The position numbers and the translations under genes were made by a program. DNA of 64,000 nt from an uncultured beta proteobacterium (GTDB lineage Bacteria > Pseudomonadota > Gammaproteobacteria > Burkholderiales > Burkholderiaceae_C). Location: positions 1 through 64,000 of the forward strand of contig CAJCCO010000136.1 in the NCBI GenBank assembly GCA_903960915.1. Reading direction: 5' to 3'. The notes under the pieces are model-generated. The model did no database searches. It had not been told where the DNA came from and saw nothing but the letters and a program-made list of their open reading frames with translations. Shown here piece by piece: positions 20,358 through 28,926 of the stretch. Each line of letters starts with the position of its first letter. Positions within the stretch are counted from its first letter, which is position 1.

Positions 20358-23300
20358 ACGCCCGCGCCTCACGCCGCCTGCCCCAGGGTGGGCAAATCAA
20401 CCGGCAACAAAAGCTGCACTTCAGCTTCAATGGCCGAAGCTATGAAGGCCTGGCCGGCGATACGCTAGCGTCCGCCTTGCTGGCCAATGGCGTGTCCATG
20501 GTGGCCCGCAGCTGGAAGTACCACCGCCCGCGCGGCATTCTGAGCGCTGGCGTGGAAGAGCCTAACGCGCTGGTGCAACTGTTTGAGGGCGCACGCACCG
20601 TGCCAAATGCCCGCATGACCGAGGTCGCGCTGGTCAACGGACTGAGTGCCCGCTCCATTCATACGACCCCCAGCATCGAGTTTGATATTGGCAGCGTGAA
20701 TTCACTCTTCTCGCGCATCTTGCCAGCCGGGTTTTATTACAAAACTTTCATGGCCTCGCAAAAGGCCTGGCACTTTTTTGAGCATTTCATCCGCAAGGCC
20801 AGCGGCCTGGGTGAGTCGCCACAAGAGGCCGATCCCGACCGTTATGAAAAGCGCTTTGCCTTTTGCGATGTGCTGATCGCCGGCGGCGGCTTGGCGGGCC
20901 TCAGTGCCGCGCTGGCTGCCGGTGCCAGCGGCGCGCGTGTCATTCTGGCGGACGAGCAAGCCAGCATGGGCGGCTGGTTACTCTCCAGCGATGCACAGGT
21001 TGACGGCCTGCCCGCAGCCCAGTGGGTCGCGCAAGCCTATGCCAAGTTGCAAGCTATGCCCGAGGTCATGCTGCTGCCGCGTACCACGGTGTTTGGTTAT
21101 CAGGACCACAACCTGCTGACGCTGGCTGAGCGCTGCACCGATCACCTGGAAGCTGCCAATGGCCAGGCGCGTGAACGCATGTGGAAAGTGCGTGCCAAGC
21201 AAGTCGTGCTGGCCACTGGAACGCATGAGCGACCACTGGTTTTTTCCAACAATGACCTGCCCGGCATCATGCTGTCGTCGGCCGTGTCTACCTACATCCG
21301 GCGCTATGCGGTGCTGCCAGGGAAACAGGCGCTCGTATTTACCAACAACGACACCGCCTATGACGCGGCTCTTGCCCTCCACGCGGCAGGCGCCGCAGTG
21401 ACCGTGGTCGATGCACGCGCCACACCGGATGGGGACTTGAGCACCCGAGCACGCCAACAAGGCATCACCATCCTGCCCGGCCATGTGGTGGTGCAGGCCA
21501 GCGGTGGCAAGGCGGTCAGCGGTGTCACGCTGTACGCGCTCAATGCACAAGGCGGGCTGGGAGCGGCGGCTGGCACCTTGCCCTGCGACCTGGTGGCCAT
21601 GTCGGGCGGCTTCAGCCCGGTGATTCATTTGTACTGCCAGTCCAACGCCAAAGCCGTTTGGCGTGAAGACCTGGCGTGTTTTATTCCCGGTCAACCCGTG
21701 CAGGCGCAACGCTCAGCCGGCGCTTGCCAGTCGCCCACGGACCTGGCGCAATGCGCACTGCAAGGCACCCAGGCCGGCACAGCCGCTGCTGTGGATGCAG
21801 GCCTGCTGGCCGTTGACGTGGTGGCACCGGCTGTGCCTTCGGTCAACGCAGGCGCCCTGTGCGTGCTCTGGGAAGTGCCGCACCCGCTGCCCAGCAGCCG
21901 CGCCCCAAAGAAGTTTGTCGACTTTCAAAACGACGTGGGCGCCAGCGACATTCACCTGGCTGTGCGCGAAGGCTTCGAGTCCATTGAACACCTCAAGCGC
22001 TACACCGCCATGGGGTTTGGTACCGACCAGGGCAAGACCGGCAACATCAACGGCATGGGCATTGCCGCCGGTATTCTGGGGCGCAGCATTTCGCAGGTGG
22101 GCACCACCACCTTCCGCCCCAACTACACACCGGTGACCTTTGGCTTGGTGGCCGGTGGCGAACTCGGCGACCTGTTCGACCCCATTCGCACCACCGCAGT
22201 GCACGACTGGCATCGCCAACACGGTGCACTGTTTGAAGATGTGGGCCAATGGAAGCGGTCCTGGTATTACCCAAAAAATGGGGAAGATCTGCATGCCGCC
22301 GTCGCGCGTGAGGTCTTGGCAGTGCGCCACGGCGTCGGCACCCTGGACGCCTCCACCCTGGGAAAAATTGATATCCAGGGGCCAGATGCGCATGTGCTGC
22401 TCAACTGGATGTACAGCAATGCCTGGTCCAAGCTGGCCGTGGGCAAATGCCGTTATGGCTTGATGCTGGATGAAAACGGCATGGTGTTTGATGACGGCGT
22501 GACCGTGCGCCTGGCAGACAACCATTTTCTGATGCACACCACCACGGGCGGCGCTGCGCGGGTGCTGGCCTGGATGGAGCGCTGGCTGCAAACCGAGTGG
22601 CCGCACCTGAAGGTTTACCTCACCACCGTGACCGACCACTGGGCTACCACCGTGGTGGCCGGTCCCAAGAGCCGTGCGGTGTTGCAGAAAATATGCACCG
22701 ACGTTGACTTTGACGATGCCGCTTTCCCCTTCATGTCCTGGCGCGCAGGCACAGTCAATGGCGTGGCAGCGCGCATCATGCGCATCAGCTTCTCGGGTGA
22801 GCGCAGTTACGAGGTCAATGTGCCGGCAGCAGAGGGGCTGAGCACCTGGCAAGCCATTCACGCGGCCGGTGCTGAATTTGGCATCACGCCCTATGGCACC
22901 GAGAGCATGCACGTGCTGCGCGGCGAGAAGGGTTACATCATTGTGGGCCAGGACACCGACGGTTCCATCACCCCCATGGACCTCGGCATGGGCGCTATGG
23001 TGACAGCCAGTAAAGACTGTCTGGGCAAGCGTTCATTGAGCCGCGAAGACACCGTGCGCACAGACCGCAAACAGTTGGTGGGTCTGCTCACCGAGAGCCC
23101 CCAGGTGGTGTTGCCGGAAGGCGCACAAATGACCGCCAGCGCCGACCTCAGCTTCACGCCTGTGAAGATGCAAGGCCATGTGACATCAAGCTACATGAGC
23201 CCAACGCTGGGCCGCTCCATTGCCATGGCCGTACTCAAGGGCGGGCACCAGCGCATGGGCGAGTCGGTGTTCTTGCCCCTGCGCGATGGCCGAACCGTGA

Positions 23301-23359
23301 AAGCCACGGTCTGCAGTCCTGTATTTTTTGATCCTCAATCGGAGCGGCAAAATGCCTGA
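20354..23359 (+). CDS. soxA: Sarcosine oxidase subunit alpha
   Basis: A 1001-residue subunit. The N-terminal ferredoxin-like fold (GDTLASALLANGVSMVARSW, then KYHRPRGI) comes first. A dinucleotide-binding domain follows (LIAGGGLAGLSAALAAGASG near residue 175; THERPLVFSNNDLPGIML). The C-terminal half, from about residue 600, is a GcvT-like folate-binding domain (ASTLGKIDIQGPDAHVLLNW; GSITPMDLGMG) that captures the methyl group on tetrahydrofolate to form methylene-THF. Length is normal. Its end overlaps the soxG start; GGAG within its last codons serves as the soxG ribosome site. Confidence 0.98.
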   Translation: MNARASRRLPQGGQINRQQKLHFSFNGRSYEGLAGDTLASALLANGVSMVARSWKYHRPRGILSAGVEEPNALVQLFEGARTVPNARMTEVALVNGLSARSIHTTPSIEFDIGSVNSLFSRILPAGFYYKTFMASQKAWHFFEHFIRKASGLGESPQEADPDRYEKRFAFCDVLIAGGGLAGLSAALAAGASGARVILADEQASMGGWLLSSDAQVDGLPAAQWVAQAYAKLQAMPEVMLLPRTTVFGYQDHNLLTLAERCTDHLEAANGQARERMWKVRAKQVVLATGTHERPLVFSNNDLPGIMLSSAVSTYIRRYAVLPGKQALVFTNNDTAYDAALALHAAGAAVTVVDARATPDGDLSTRARQQGITILPGHVVVQASGGKAVSGVTLYALNAQGGLGAAAGTLPCDLVAMSGGFSPVIHLYCQSNAKAVWREDLACFIPGQPVQAQRSAGACQSPTDLAQCALQGTQAGTAAAVDAGLLAVDVVAPAVPSVNAGALCVLWEVPHPLPSSRAPKKFVDFQNDVGASDIHLAVREGFESIEHLKRYTAMGFGTDQGKTGNINGMGIAAGILGRSISQVGTTTFRPNYTPVTFGLVAGGELGDLFDPIRTTAVHDWHRQHGALFEDVGQWKRSWYYPKNGEDLHAAVAREVLAVRHGVGTLDASTLGKIDIQGPDAHVLLNWMYSNAWSKLAVGKCRYGLMLDENGMVFDDGVTVRLADNHFLMHTTTGGAARVLAWMERWLQTEWPHLKVYLTTVTDHWATTVVAGPKSRAVLQKICTDVDFDDAAFPFMSWRAGTVNGVAARIMRISFSGERSYEVNVPAAEGLSTWQAIHAAGAEFGITPYGTESMHVLRGEKGYIIVGQDTDGSITPMDLGMGAMVTASKDCLGKRSLSREDTVRTDRKQLVGLLTESPQVVLPEGAQMTASADLSFTPVKMQGHVTSSYMSPTLGRSIAMAVLKGGHQRMGESVFLPLRDGRTVKATVCSPVFFDPQSERQNA

Positions 23360-23933
23360 AGCCCATCACATGCCCACGCCTGCGCGTGGTCCTCATGCAC
23401 AGCCTCTGGCGGCCGGTCAAAGCAGCAAGGCCATCATCAATGTGCGTGGCAATGCACACGACCCGGCCTTTGCGCAAGCCGTGCAATCAGCCCTAGGTGT
23501 GGCCTTGCCCGTTGAGGCCTGCAGCACCTTGGGTAACAAGCTGCTGCGTATCGTCTGGGCGGGTCCTGACGACTGGTTTGTGATTGCGCAGGCCGGGCAA
23601 GAAAACAAATTGATGCAGCAGTTGCAGCAAGCCTTGAGCGGCCAGCACTGTGCGGTGACCGATGTCAGCAGCGGTTATTTTTTGGTCACGCTGGAAGGCC
23701 CTCAGGCACGCGACTTGCTATCTCAAGGTTGCCCTATGGACTTTCATGCGCGGGTGTTTCAACCCGGACGCGCCGTAGGGACCCATTTTTTCAAGGTGGG
23801 TCTGTATCTCTGGCAGCGCGATGAAAAGCCCACTTTTGAAATGCTGGTCAGGCGCAGTTTTATAGACCATTTTTGGCAACTCATTGACCACTGCACGCTG
23901 GGTTACGGCTGGGTGGGCAAGCAAGCGGCATGA
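23352..23933 (+). CDS. soxG: Sarcosine oxidase subunit gamma
   Basis: A 193-residue subunit of the sarcosine oxidase heterotetramer, GcvT/SoxG-like (VSSGYFLVTLEGPQARDLLSQG, FQPGRAVGTHFFKVGLYLWQR). The ATG at 23352 overlaps the soxA stop and has GGAG 8 bp upstream, so it is preferred to an in-frame start at 23328. It is the least conserved subunit of the complex. The ABC importer ATPase gene begins 42 bp later, so the importer is likely part of the same transcript. Confidence 0.93.
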   Translation: MPEAHHMPTPARGPHAQPLAAGQSSKAIINVRGNAHDPAFAQAVQSALGVALPVEACSTLGNKLLRIVWAGPDDWFVIAQAGQENKLMQQLQQALSGQHCAVTDVSSGYFLVTLEGPQARDLLSQGCPMDFHARVFQPGRAVGTHFFKVGLYLWQRDEKPTFEMLVRRSFIDHFWQLIDHCTLGYGWVGKQAA

Positions 23934-23975
23934 GCTAAAGAGAAAGCGCTATGACAAGGAATAAGGAGTAATTAA

Positions 23976-25064
23976 ATGGCTCAACCATTCGTCCAACTCA
24001 AGGGCGTGCAAAAAACCTACGACGGTGAGAACCTCGTGGTGCGTGATCTCAACCTGGATATCCAGGAAGGCGAGTTCCTCACCATGTTGGGGCCCTCCGG
24101 CTCGGGAAAAACCACCACCCTGATGATGCTGGCAGGTTTCGAGACCGCCACCCATGGAGAAATTTTTCTCGATGGCAAACCCATCAACCGCCTGGCCCCT
24201 GAGGACCGCAATATCGGCATGGTGTTTCAAAGCTACGCGCTTTTTCCACACATGACCGTGGCCGAGAACGTGGCCTTTCCCTTAATGGTTCGCGGCGTCC
24301 CCAAAGCAGGACTCGCCGAGCGCGTCACGAAAGCGCTGGCCATGGTGGGCCTGAAAGGTTACGAGGATCGCAGGCCCGCGCAACTCTCCGGCGGCCAGCA
24401 GCAGCGTGTGGCCGTCTCCCGCGCGCTGGTGTTTGAACCCAAACTGGTGCTGATGGACGAACCCCTGTCTGCCCTGGACAAACAGCTGCGCGAGCAAATG
24501 CAGTACGAAATCAAACAGCTGCACCACCGCCTGGGCGTGACGGTGGTGTATGTCACGCACGACCAGGGCGAGGCATTGACCATGTCGGACCGGGTGGCCG
24601 TATTCAACAACGGCGTGGTTCAGCAACTCGACACGCCAGAGCGCTTGTACGAGCAACCCGGCAATGCGTTTGTAGCCAGCTTCATTGGCGAGAACAACAA
24701 ATTGCGCGGTGAGGTGATGTCGCTGGACGCGCCCTGGTGCAGCGTCAAGCTTGCCGATGGCTCCCTGATCAAGGCACGCGCCGTGGCGGCTGGTGCCGTG
24801 GGCTCGCGCACCATGCTGTCTCTGCGCCCAGAGCGCATTGTGATTAATCCTCCGGCGGGCAGTTGCGACATCGTGGCGCCCGCCCGTGTTAGCGATGTCA
24901 CCTACCTCGGCGACCACTTGCGTGTGCGCGCGCAGGCTTTCGGGGAACAAACCATGGTTGTGAAAGTACCCAATGCGTCGAAAGACCGCATCGTGGGCAT
25001 TGATCACGACATACAAATCGGCTGGCGTGCGGAAGATTGCCACGCGCTGGACGTATCGGCTTAG
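23976..25064 (+). CDS. Spermidine/putrescine-type ABC transporter ATP-binding protein
   Basis: A 362-residue PotA-like ATPase. Walker A is GPSGSGKTT at residues 39-47, the Q-loop FQSYALFPHMTV, the signature LSGGQQQRVAVSRAL, Walker B LVLMDEPLSALD, and the switch histidine in YVTHDQGEA. The C-terminal TOBE domain (FIGENNKLRGEV; LSLRPERIVI) is typical of importers with periplasmic binding proteins. A strong AGGAG precedes the ATG. Together with the next three genes it makes a complete importer directly downstream of the sarcosine oxidase genes, suggesting uptake of creatine, sarcosine or a betaine-like compound rather than polyamine. Confidence 0.93.
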   Translation: MAQPFVQLKGVQKTYDGENLVVRDLNLDIQEGEFLTMLGPSGSGKTTTLMMLAGFETATHGEIFLDGKPINRLAPEDRNIGMVFQSYALFPHMTVAENVAFPLMVRGVPKAGLAERVTKALAMVGLKGYEDRRPAQLSGGQQQRVAVSRALVFEPKLVLMDEPLSALDKQLREQMQYEIKQLHHRLGVTVVYVTHDQGEALTMSDRVAVFNNGVVQQLDTPERLYEQPGNAFVASFIGENNKLRGEVMSLDAPWCSVKLADGSLIKARAVAAGAVGSRTMLSLRPERIVINPPAGSCDIVAPARVSDVTYLGDHLRVRAQAFGEQTMVVKVPNASKDRIVGIDHDIQIGWRAEDCHALDVSA

Positions 25065-25130
25065 CAGATGAGGCCCCTATGCCCTGTTTGCCAAACCGGA
25101 GTAAGAAGCACGGTTCACTGTGCATATTTA

Positions 25131-25142
25131 AACCTGCAGGTT
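25131..25142. promoter_or_regulatory. Perfect 12-bp palindrome between importer ATPase and binding-protein genes
   Basis: AACCTGCAGGTT reads the same on both strands. It lies in the 104-bp gap between the ATPase stop and the GTG start of the binding protein, 27 bp before that start. It could be a repressor operator or a small RNA hairpin; nothing in sequence decides which. Confidence 0.3.
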
Positions 25143-25168
25143 AGTCAACTCATCCATTGGAGAAAAAC

Positions 25169-26236
25169 GTGAAACTTCAGTTCAACAAATTGACCGCTCT
25201 GGCTGCTGCCATCGGTGCAACTCTCGCCCTGGGTGTGCAAGCCCAGACACTCACCGTGACGTCCTGGGGTGGTGCCTACACCAAGAGCCAGGTCGCTGTC
25301 ATGCACGAGCCCTTCACCGCCAAAACCGGCATCAAGATCCTGAGCGAAGATTACAACGGTGGCTTGGCCGAAATCAGTGCCCAGGTGAAAACCGGTAACG
25401 TGAAATGGGACGTGGTGGACGTTGAGCTGGCTGAAGCCTTGCGCGGCTGCGACGAAGGCCTGTTTGAAAAGATTGACGCCAGCAAACTGCCCAAAGGCGC
25501 TGATGGCAGCGATGCCAAAGCCGACTTCTTGCCCGGCATGGTCAATGCTTGCGCCATTGCCAACATTTCTTACGCCAACGTGGTGGCTTATGACAAGGCC
25601 AAGCTCGGTGCCAACGTCCCAACCCGTCTGGAAGATTTCTTTGACCTGAAGAAATTCCCCGGCAAACGTGGCCTGAAAAAAGAAGCCAACGTCAACCTTG
25701 AATGGGCGCTGATGGCCGATGGCGTGGCAGCTGCCGATGTCTACAAAGTCTTGTCAACACCCGCTGGTCTGGACCGTGCGTTCAAGAAACTTGACACCAT
25801 CAAATCATCTGTGGTCTGGTGGAGCGCTGGCGCACAGCCGCCCCAGTTGCTGGCCTCGGGTGAAGTGGTCATGACCTCGGTCTACCACGGCCGTATTTTC
25901 GATGCCAACATCAAAGACAACAAAAACTTTGCCGTGATGTGGGACGGTCAGATCACCGTGCCTGACTTGTTTGCTGTGGTCAAAGGCTCCAAAAATGTGA
26001 AAGCTGCGATGGAATTTGTCATGTTCGCCACCGGCACCAAGCCACTGGGCGACCAAACAAAGTACATCCCTTACGCCCCTGCCCGTAAGTCTTCTATGGC
26101 CTTGGTTGATGACAAAACAAAACCCTGGTTGCCAGGCCCTGCCCACAGCGGCCGTGGCTTCCAAACCAACGCCGCCTGGTGGTCTGACAACGCTGACCAA
26201 TTGAACCAGAAATTCGCTGCCTGGTTGGCCAAGTAA
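25169..26236 (+). CDS. PotD/YdcS-type ABC transporter substrate-binding protein
   Basis: A periplasmic binding protein of about 355 residues. A signal peptide (VKLQFNKLTALAAAIGATLA, cleaved near VQAQ) is followed by TLTVTSWGGAYTKSQ, the family start. Further family segments are WDVVDVELAEALRGCDEG and VVWWSAGAQPPQLLASGEV. I place the start at GTG 25169 because GGAG lies 6 bp before it; an in-frame TTG at 25157 overlaps that ribosome site. Ligand unknown; context next to creatinase and sarcosine oxidase suggests creatine, sarcosine or a related quaternary amine or guanidino compound. Confidence 0.9.
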   Translation: MKLQFNKLTALAAAIGATLALGVQAQTLTVTSWGGAYTKSQVAVMHEPFTAKTGIKILSEDYNGGLAEISAQVKTGNVKWDVVDVELAEALRGCDEGLFEKIDASKLPKGADGSDAKADFLPGMVNACAIANISYANVVAYDKAKLGANVPTRLEDFFDLKKFPGKRGLKKEANVNLEWALMADGVAAADVYKVLSTPAGLDRAFKKLDTIKSSVVWWSAGAQPPQLLASGEVVMTSVYHGRIFDANIKDNKNFAVMWDGQITVPDLFAVVKGSKNVKAAMEFVMFATGTKPLGDQTKYIPYAPARKSSMALVDDKTKPWLPGPAHSGRGFQTNAAWWSDNADQLNQKFAAWLAK

Positions 26237-26244
26237 TGCCAACA

Positions 26245-26276
26245 GTCCGGGTGGGTTCTCACCCACCCGCCCGGAC
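26245..26276 (+). promoter_or_regulatory. Stable intra-operon mRNA hairpin after the binding-protein gene
   Basis: GTCCGGG (26245-26251) pairs with CCCGGAC (26270-26276), and the inner GGGT/ACCC bases extend the stem. No T tract follows. Hairpins of this type after binding-protein genes protect the upstream mRNA from 3' exonucleases, raising binding-protein yield relative to the permeases. The role here is inferred. Confidence 0.6.
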
Positions 26277-26306
26277 GTTGTGTTGCTTCACACAAGGAAA
26301 CACCGC

Positions 26307-27569
26307 ATGAGTTCTCACACCCTGGCCAGCGCAGACACTGCGTTCGTGCCCGATACCAGCCAGCTCAAAGCGCGACTCAGAAAAGCAGAGTCTCGGCAAA
26401 GGCTGCGTGCCTATGCCTTGATCCTGCCCTTGCTGGTGTTTACCTTGATTACATTTTTGGTGCCGATTGGGCTCATGCTCTACAACAGCGTGCATGACCC
26501 AGTGGTACATGACGCCCTGCCCCGCACATCGGCCCTGATGAAGAACATTCCCCAAGGTGCAGGGGTGCCTGATGAGGCCGTATTTGCCGCTCTGGCCGCC
26601 GACATGAAATTGGCCGCAGAGAACCAACTCAGCAGCAAGGTGGCGGCACGCCTGAACTTTGAAGGCGGTGGTCTTCGCACCATCTTTATGAAAACCAGCC
26701 GCAAGGTGGTGACCCAGGAGACCGGCCCCTGGAAACCCGTTTTTCTAGAAATTGACGCCTCCTGGGGCGAACCCAAAATTTGGTCGGTATTGCGCCAGTT
26801 ACGCCATGAATACACCTTTGATTACTACTTGCACGCGCTGGACCTGACGCGTGACGAACAAGGCGCCATCGTCAGATACCAGGAGAATGACCGCCTGTAC
26901 CTGAACGTCTTTGGCCGCACCCTGCTGGTCAGTCTTTCCGTCACGCTGCTGGCGCTGGCTATTGGCTACCCGCTGTCTTTCTGGCTCGCACACCTGCCTG
27001 CCAAGACCAGCAATCTGATGATGATGCTGGTGTTACTGCCCTTCTGGACCTCGCTGCTGGTGCGCACCACAGCCTGGGTGGTGCTGTTGCAAAAAGAAGG
27101 CGTGATCAACTCAGCCCTTATGAACCTGGGCCTGATACAGGACCCATTGGCACTGATCTTCAACCGCTTTGGCGTGGTGATCGCCATGACGCATATTTTG
27201 CTGCCCTTCATGATCTTGCCGCTGTACTCGGTGATGCGCCAGATTCCACCGAGCTATGTGCGTGCTGCCCGCTCACTGGGGGCGGGGCCGTTCACAGCTT
27301 TTTGGAAAGTCTATTTTCCGCAGTCACTGGCAGGCATCAGTGCAGGTGTGCTGCTGGTATTTATTCTCGCCATTGGCTACTACATCACACCGGCCTTGGT
27401 GGGTGGTGCAGGTGACCAGATGATGAGTTACTTTATTGCCGACCACCTGACGCGCAGTTTGAACTGGGGCCTGGCCTCGGCGCTGGGTGGTTTGCTACTG
27501 GCGGGCGTGCTGCTTTTGTACGCCTTGTACGATCGTTTTGTGGGGATTGCCAATGTCCGCCTTGGTTGA
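26307..27569 (+). CDS. ABC transporter permease (PotB-like) with large periplasmic loop
   Basis: A 420-residue inner-membrane permease. The first helix (ALILPLLVFTLITFLVPIG) is followed by an unusually long hydrophilic segment of about 130 residues (roughly 58-190) before the remaining helices and the EAA loop (RAARSLGAGPFTAFWKVYFP) that contacts the ATPase. Ordinary PotB is about 285 residues, so the extra segment is probably a periplasmic domain; similar long permeases occur in some PotB/YdcU-like systems. The ATG at 26307 is preferred to 26280 because AAGGA lies just upstream. Its end overlaps the next permease gene by 17 bp. Confidence 0.9.
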   Translation: MSSHTLASADTAFVPDTSQLKARLRKAESRQRLRAYALILPLLVFTLITFLVPIGLMLYNSVHDPVVHDALPRTSALMKNIPQGAGVPDEAVFAALAADMKLAAENQLSSKVAARLNFEGGGLRTIFMKTSRKVVTQETGPWKPVFLEIDASWGEPKIWSVLRQLRHEYTFDYYLHALDLTRDEQGAIVRYQENDRLYLNVFGRTLLVSLSVTLLALAIGYPLSFWLAHLPAKTSNLMMMLVLLPFWTSLLVRTTAWVVLLQKEGVINSALMNLGLIQDPLALIFNRFGVVIAMTHILLPFMILPLYSVMRQIPPSYVRAARSLGAGPFTAFWKVYFPQSLAGISAGVLLVFILAIGYYITPALVGGAGDQMMSYFIADHLTRSLNWGLASALGGLLLAGVLLLYALYDRFVGIANVRLG

Positions 27570-28404
27570 AAAAATGCCGCGCTTTGCCCCTTATGTCACG
27601 TTCTGGGGCAAGGTCAAACACTATGCGCTGTTTGGGTTTTGTATGGCTGCGCTTATATTTCTGATTGCCCCGGTGCTGGTGGTGATTCCATTGGCTTTTA
27701 ATGCCGATCCCTATTTCACCTACCCCATCAAAACCTGGAGCCTGAAATGGTTTGTGGAGTTTTTCACCAATGAGGTGTGGCAAACCGCTGTTAAAAACAG
27801 CTTTGTCATTGCCCTGATTGCCACGCTGATTGCCACCACACTGGGCACGATGGCGTCTGTTGGGCTGGTGCACCGCAACTTGCCCGGGCGCTCGTTCATC
27901 ACCGCTGTGTTGGTCTCGCCCATGATTGTTCCCATCGTGATCGTGGCCGTAGGGGCGTATTTCTTTTACTCCACCCTGGGCATTGCCAACAACCTGACGG
28001 GCATTGTGCTGGCCCACGCGGTGTTGGGCACACCCTTTGTTGTGATCACGGTAACGGCCACGCTGGCGGGATTTGATCAAGCTTTGTTTAGGGCTGCACG
28101 CAGCTTGGGGGCCTCCCCGCTGACCGCCTTCAGACGCATCACGCTGCCCATCATCTGGCCCGGCGTTTTCTCCGGGGCCCTGTTTGCTTTTGCGACGTCT
28201 TTTGACGAAGTGGTGGTGGTTCTGTTCCTGGGCAGTGTGGAGCAACGCACCATTCCGCGCCAAATGTGGACCGGCTTGCGCGAGCAACTGAGCCCCACCA
28301 TTCTGGCGGCTGCCGTGGTGCTTATTTTGATTTCCTTGGGCATGCTGTTGACACTGGAAGCCCTGCGGCGGCGCAACGCCAAAATGCGTGGTCTGGTGGA
28401 CTGA
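27553..28404 (+). CDS. ABC transporter permease (PotC-like)
   Basis: A 283-residue permease with six predicted membrane helices. The EAA loop is RAARSLGASPLTAFRRITLP, and SFDEVVVVLFLGSVEQRTIP is the PotC-type C-terminal motif. The ATG at 27553 lies inside the end of the previous permease gene, so they are translationally coupled. It completes the ATPase, binding protein and two-permease set. A CTGA microsatellite begins 13 bp after its stop. Confidence 0.92.
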   Translation: MSALVEKMPRFAPYVTFWGKVKHYALFGFCMAALIFLIAPVLVVIPLAFNADPYFTYPIKTWSLKWFVEFFTNEVWQTAVKNSFVIALIATLIATTLGTMASVGLVHRNLPGRSFITAVLVSPMIVPIVIVAVGAYFFYSTLGIANNLTGIVLAHAVLGTPFVVITVTATLAGFDQALFRAARSLGASPLTAFRRITLPIIWPGVFSGALFAFATSFDEVVVVLFLGSVEQRTIPRQMWTGLREQLSPTILAAAVVLILISLGMLLTLEALRRRNAKMRGLVD

Positions 28405-28416
28405 CGAATTGACTGT

Positions 28417-28448
28417 CTGACTGACTGACTGACTGACTGACTGACTGA
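28417..28448. repeat. Tetranucleotide microsatellite (CTGA) x8
   Basis: Eight exact head-to-tail copies of CTGA fill 28417-28448, with degenerate copies on either side (GACTGACGAATTGACTG before; GATGATCTGATGG after). It lies in the 51-bp gap between the PotC-like permease stop and the folB-like ATG, ending 8 bp before that ATG. Such arrays change copy number by slippage, so the spacing and ribosome-binding context of the next gene may vary between strains. Confidence 0.95.
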
Positions 28449-28455
28449 TGATCTG

Positions 28456-28926
28456 ATGGCCTTGCGCTCCAAATGGACGGTTCGGGTCGACTCACTGCAA
28501 ACCGAGCTGTGTGTGGGCATTTATGCCCATGAGAAAAAGCCCCAGCCCATCGTACTGAGCTTGCTGATCAGTGGCATGGCCGAAACTGCACCTTCGCAGT
28601 TGGCGCAGTGTTTTGACTATGAACCCATTTGCCGCTGGGTGATCGATGTATGGCCTCACAGTGCCCACACGCCCTTGCTGGAAACCCGGCTCAATGAATT
28701 GGCTGAGCAAATCTTCAGCAGTGACAAGCGCGTCATGGATGTCTGGGTGGGCATCTACAAGACGCAAGCCTTTCCCGAAGCGCAACGCGTTGGCTTGGAG
28801 CGAGGCATCAACCGGCGTCAGTTTGAAGAGCTGCACCAACACCAGCAAGACTTGCTGACCCACCCGGCAGTACTGGCCGCCAAAAGCAGGCTCAGGCTGC
28901 GTAAACCACACGCATTGGCCCCATGA
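28456..28926 (+). CDS. folB: Dihydroneopterin aldolase-like protein (FolB family)
   Basis: A 156-residue FolB-fold protein. The family pattern is present: LQTELCVGIYAHEKKPQPIVLS with the conserved Glu after GIYA-H, the FDYEPICRWV segment with its active-site tyrosine, ETRLNELAEQIF, and the late lysine in IYKTQAFPEAQRVGLE. FolB cleaves dihydroneopterin to 6-hydroxymethyl-dihydropterin in folate synthesis. It is longer than E. coli FolB (about 120) by a C-terminal tail. No good ribosome site precedes the ATG; only the CTGA array does. Position after a folate-dependent sarcosine oxidase operon is suggestive, but this may be simply the genome's ordinary folB. Confidence 0.82.
   Translation: MALRSKWTVRVDSLQTELCVGIYAHEKKPQPIVLSLLISGMAETAPSQLAQCFDYEPICRWVIDVWPHSAHTPLLETRLNELAEQIFSSDKRVMDVWVGIYKTQAFPEAQRVGLERGINRRQFEELHQHQQDLLTHPAVLAAKSRLRLRKPHALAP

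Noticed and set aside
28417-28448. Phase-variable coding repeat in the permease or FolB-like protein
   Set aside because: The array is outside both frames: permease stop at 28404, next ATG at 28456, with an in-frame TGA at 28438 upstream of it. Only expression-level effects are possible.
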